A stretch of 7,598 nt of DNA. Origin: Oscillospiraceae bacterium. GTDB taxonomy: Bacteria > Bacillota > Clostridia > Oscillospirales > Oscillospiraceae. Within the stretch, counting starts at the first letter, position 1. Each line of letters opens with the position of its first letter. Positions 4,992-7,598 of this stretch are shown here, piece by piece. A program made the position numbers and the translations under genes. Location of the stretch: assembly GCA_017458025.1 (NCBI GenBank), contig JAFTGG010000133.1, positions 1 through 7,598 of the forward strand, read 5' to 3'. A model generated the notes under the pieces. That model made no database searches. It had not been told where the DNA came from and worked only from the letters and a program-made list of their open reading frames with translations.

Positions 4992-7130
4992 ATGTCAACC
5001 ATTATCACCAAGAGACAGTTCCCCAACTACCGCAAGTATGAGCTGGAAGTGGCGGGCCGCCCGCTGTTCCTCGAAGTCGGCAAGCTCGCCGAGCTCGCCA
5101 ACGCCTCCGTCATGGTCGGCTACGGCGACACGCGCGTGCTGGTGTGCGTCACCGCCGCGCCGCGTCCCCGCGACGGCGTGGATTTCTTCCCCATGTCCGT
5201 CGATTTTGAGGAGAAGCTCTATTCCGTCGGCCGTATCCCCGGCAGCTTCAACCGCCGCGAGGGCCGTCCCGGCGAGAAGGGCATCCTGACCGCGCGCGTC
5301 ATCGACCGCCCGATCCGCCCGCTGTTCCCCTATGACTTCCGCAACGACGTTTCCATCATGGCGACGGTCATGGCGGTCGACCACGACTGCTCGCCCGAGA
5401 TCGCGGCGCTCATCGGCGCGTCCGCGGCGCTCGCCATCTCCGACATTCCCTGGAACGGGCCTGTCGGCGCGCTGAAGGTCGGCCTCGTCGACGGTCAGCT
5501 CGTGCTGAACCCGACGAGCGAGCAGCGCAAGGTCAGCGACCTCGACGTGACCGTCGTCTCCACCGGCAAGAAGGTCGTCATGATCGAGGCCGGCGCGAAC
5601 GAGGTGCCGAACGACAAGATGCTCGCCGCCATCAAGCTGGCGCACGAGGAGAACCAGAAGCAGGTCGACCTCATCAACCGGATGGTCGCCGAGATCGGCA
5701 AGCCCAAGTTCGACTATCCGCACGCGGACTTCGATCAGGAGCTGTTCGACAAGATCTGCGCCGACTTCATGGACGAGGCGAAGGCCGCTATGGACACCGA
5801 CGACAAGAACGTCCGCGAGTCCCGCTGGAACGAGATGATCGGCCATTGGCACGAGAAGTACCTCGCCGACCATGAGAACATGGACCAATATATCGAGGAG
5901 ATCACCTACAAGCTGCAAAAGAAGATCGTCAAGGCGTGGCTGCTCGAAGGCCACCGCGTCGACGGCCGTGCGAAGAACGAGATCCGCCCGCTTTCCGCGG
6001 AGGTCGGCGTTCTGCCCCGCGTCCACGGCTCCGGCCTGTTCACCCGCGGCCAGACGCAGGTGCTCTCCGTCTGCACGCTCGACACGCTCTCGGCCAACCA
6101 GAAGCTCGACACCATCTGGGAGGAAACCGAGAAGCGCTATATGCACCACTACAACTTCCCCGGCTACAGCGTCGGCGAGGCGAAGCCCGCGCGCAGCCCC
6201 GGCCGCCGCGAGATCGGCCACGGCGCTCTCGCCGAGCGCGCGCTGCTGCCGGTGATCCCCTCCGAGGAGGAGTTCCCCTACGCGATCCGCGTCGTCAGCG
6301 AGGTCGTATCCTCCAACGGCTCGACCTCGCAGGGCTCCATCTGCGGCTCGACGCTGGCGCTGATGGACGCGGGCGTGCCCATCAAGGCGCCCGTCGCGGG
6401 CATCTCCTGCGGCCTCATTCAGGACGGCGACGACTTCACGACGTTCATCGACATCCAGGGCGTCGAGGATTTCCACGGCGAGATGGACTTCAAGGTCGCC
6501 GGTACGAAGAAGGGCATCACCGCCATTCAGATGGACCTCAAGAACGACGGCCTGACGATGGCGATCATCGAGAACGCGCTCGACATCACCTATGACGCGC
6601 GCTGCCAGATCCTCGACCAGGTCATGCTGCCCGTCATCAGCGAGCCGCGTCCCGAGGTCAGCAAGTACGCGCCGAAGATGATCACGATGCACATCGACCC
6701 CGACCGTATCCGCGAGGTCATCGGCAAGGGCGGCAGCGTGATCCAGAAGATCGTCGCCGACACCGGCGCGAAGGTCGATATCGACGACGACGGCACGATC
6801 CACATCGCTTCCCCGAACGCCGAGGCCTGCGACGCCGCGAAGAAGTGCATCGACGACATCGTGTTCGTCCCCGAGGTCGGCAAGCTGTACTACGGCCGCG
6901 TCGTGCGCCTGATGCAGTTCGGCGCGTTCGTCGAGATCGCCCCGGGCAAGGACGGTCTTGTCCACATCTCCCGCCTCGACAAGAAGCGCGTGGAGAAGGT
7001 CGAGGACGTGGTCACCGTCGGCGACATGATCTGGGTCAAGTTCATGGAGATCGACGAGAAGGGCCGCTGGAACCTGTCCCGCAAGGACGCCCTCATCGAG
7101 ATCGAGGAGCAGCAGAAGGCTCAGCAGTAA
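4992..7130 (+). CDS. pnp: polyribonucleotide nucleotidyltransferase (PNPase)
   Basis: Cytoplasmic 3'-5' phosphorolytic exoribonuclease releasing nucleoside diphosphates from RNA, and able to add tails in reverse; works as a ring-shaped trimer in mRNA decay and RNA quality control. The 712-residue length is normal. Domains: first RNase PH fold (about 10-145, with GRPGEKGILTARVIDRPIRP at 91-110), linker helices (about 150-235), second RNase PH fold (about 325-545), KH with GKGG (578-581), and S1 (about 629-698). The active centre is intact: phosphate-binding NGSTS (442-446) and Asp493, Asp499, Lys501 in DFHGEMDFK, equivalent to E. coli Asp486, Asp492, Lys494 by my alignment. The ATG has AAAGGAG (4978-4984) 7 nt upstream. 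Preceded by the long leader helix (4892-4966), followed by a strong terminator. I see no truncation. Confidence 0.99.
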   Translation: MSTIITKRQFPNYRKYELEVAGRPLFLEVGKLAELANASVMVGYGDTRVLVCVTAAPRPRDGVDFFPMSVDFEEKLYSVGRIPGSFNRREGRPGEKGILTARVIDRPIRPLFPYDFRNDVSIMATVMAVDHDCSPEIAALIGASAALAISDIPWNGPVGALKVGLVDGQLVLNPTSEQRKVSDLDVTVVSTGKKVVMIEAGANEVPNDKMLAAIKLAHEENQKQVDLINRMVAEIGKPKFDYPHADFDQELFDKICADFMDEAKAAMDTDDKNVRESRWNEMIGHWHEKYLADHENMDQYIEEITYKLQKKIVKAWLLEGHRVDGRAKNEIRPLSAEVGVLPRVHGSGLFTRGQTQVLSVCTLDTLSANQKLDTIWEETEKRYMHHYNFPGYSVGEAKPARSPGRREIGHGALAERALLPVIPSEEEFPYAIRVVSEVVSSNGSTSQGSICGSTLALMDAGVPIKAPVAGISCGLIQDGDDFTTFIDIQGVEDFHGEMDFKVAGTKKGITAIQMDLKNDGLTMAIIENALDITYDARCQILDQVMLPVISEPRPEVSKYAPKMITMHIDPDRIREVIGKGGSVIQKIVADTGAKVDIDDDGTIHIASPNAEACDAAKKCIDDIVFVPEVGKLYYGRVVRLMQFGAFVEIAPGKDGLVHISRLDKKRVEKVEDVVTVGDMIWVKFMEIDEKGRWNLSRKDALIEIEEQQKAQQ

Positions 7131-7138
7131 TTCATCAA

Positions 7139-7166
7139 AAAAGGGCGGGCAAAAGCCCGCCCTTTT
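7139..7166 (+). terminator. intrinsic terminator of pnp
   Basis: Perfect 12-bp stem AAAAGGGCGGGC (7139-7150) with GCCCGCCCTTTT (7155-7166), loop AAAA, 8 nt after the pnp stop. The U-run is short (four T, then CC). The A-tract on the 5' side also gives a T-run on the other strand, so it could work in both directions. Confidence 0.92.
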
Positions 7167-7185
7167 CCTATGGAGGTGCCGGATA

Positions 7186-7598
7186 GTGGATACCATTGCG
7201 GCCATCGCTACCGCCAACGCGCCGAGCGCCGTCGGCATAGTCCGCATCAGCGGGGAGAATACGCTTTCCGTGCTTGACCGGCTGTTCGCGCCCGCAGGCG
7301 GCAAGCCCATGTCGGAGCAGCCCGCGCGGCGTATGGTCTACGGCGCGGTGCGCGACGCGCAGGGGCGCGTCGTTGACCGCGCGCTTGCCGTCTGGTTTGC
7401 CGCGGAGCACTCGTACACCGGCGAGGTCGGCGCGGAGCTCCACTGTCACGGCTCGCCCGTGGTGCTGCATGAGGCGCTTGCCGCCGCGTTCGCCGCGGGC
7501 GCGCGGCAGGCGAAGGCGGGCGAGTTCACGCAGCGGGCGTTTCTGAACGGCAAAATGGACCTCACCGAAGCCGAGGCGGTGGTCGATCTCATCGACGC
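7186..7598 (+). CDS. mnmE: tRNA uridine-5-carboxymethylaminomethyl(34) synthesis GTPase MnmE (3' end outside window)
   Basis: With MnmG, makes the cmnm5 modification at wobble uridine 34 of certain tRNAs, using a 5,10-methylene-tetrahydrofolate-derived carbon and GTP hydrolysis. 137 residues of the N-terminal folate-binding domain are visible: DTIAAIATANAPSAVGIVRISG (2-23), EHSYTGEVGAELHCHGSPVVL (74-94) and the hallmark AGEFTQRAFLNGKMDL (111-126) followed by TEAEAVVDLID. The GTPase domain and the C-terminal Cys motif lie beyond the right edge. The start is GTG, with GGAGG at 7172-7176 and 9-nt spacing; the family consensus begins right there. It lies 20 nt after the pnp terminator hairpin, with no promoter I can see in between. 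In many Bacillota mnmE sits beside mnmG near the origin, so this place next to pnp is a rearranged context. Confidence 0.96.
   Translation, partial: MDTIAAIATANAPSAVGIVRISGENTLSVLDRLFAPAGGKPMSEQPARRMVYGAVRDAQGRVVDRALAVWFAAEHSYTGEVGAELHCHGSPVVLHEALAAAFAAGARQAKAGEFTQRAFLNGKMDLTEAEAVVDLID

Noticed and set aside
7170..7188. ATG at 7170 as the start of mnmE
   Set aside because: It is out of frame with the MnmE protein and overlaps the GGAGG ribosome binding site.
4995..7310. 771-codon open frame on the minus strand, covering pnp and the mnmE start
   Set aside because: It is the antisense shadow of pnp: GC-rich RNY-type codons leave the reverse frame free of stops. The product is Asp/Arg/Leu/Val-rich with no family look, and it crosses a terminator and two clear genes.
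1..7598. CRISPR array, mobile element, tRNA/rRNA or phage genes
   Set aside because: I saw no spaced direct repeats, transposase-like protein, terminal repeats or RNA-gene signature anywhere in the window. The genes are contiguous housekeeping and transport genes with similar codon use.

Overview
The window looks like a chromosomal segment of a GC-rich Bacillota (class Clostridia), most plausibly an Oscillospiraceae/Ruminococcaceae-type gut anaerobe. The reasons are AGGAGG-type ribosome binding sites, TTG and GTG starts next to ATG, strong GC preference at third codon positions, a YtrA-type GntR/ABC operon, and the rpsO-pnp pair. The taxonomic assignment is an inference; there is no rRNA gene or lineage-specific marker. 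I see no insertion sequence, prophage, CRISPR array, tRNA or rRNA gene.

Left part (about 1-2783, minus strand): one compact operon reading leftward. A promoter (TTGACA, 17 bp, TATCCT) is overlapped at its start point by a perfect 11-bp inverted repeat, probably the operator of the encoded regulator. The first gene is a 31-codon ORF for a very hydrophobic single-span peptide, easily missed because of its size. It is followed by a YtrA-type GntR repressor (TTG start), an ABC ATPase, and an ABC-2 type permease that runs off the left edge. Every junction is tight: stop next to the Shine-Dalgarno, ATGA, then a 26-nt overlap. This implies translational coupling and a stoichiometric, self-repressed exporter or envelope-stress module of the YtrAB class.

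Middle (2784-4390, plus strand): a divergent promoter with an extended -10 drives a sodium:alanine/glycine symporter (AGCS family). Its transcript is predicted to begin with a perfect 12-bp stem-loop, and the gene ends in a strong intrinsic terminator wrapped by a second, outer inverted repeat.

Right part (4405-7598, plus strand): a housekeeping RNA and translation block. rpsO has its own extended -10 promoter and a structured leader of about 120 nt. A GC-rich hairpin without a good U-tract separates it from the pnp leader. That leader contains a nested helix of about 24 base pairs just upstream of the pnp ribosome binding site, resembling in form and place the RNase III target of the E. coli pnp leader. 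pnp is complete with all domains and catalytic residues and ends in a strong terminator. Only 20 nt after that hairpin starts mnmE (tRNA wobble-uridine modification GTPase), which is cut by the right edge.

Most protein genes are ordinary members of known families. The points that deserve attention are the small membrane ORF heading the GntR/ABC operon, the palindromic operator over its start site, and the pnp leader helix. I did not find a clearly new multi-gene system.
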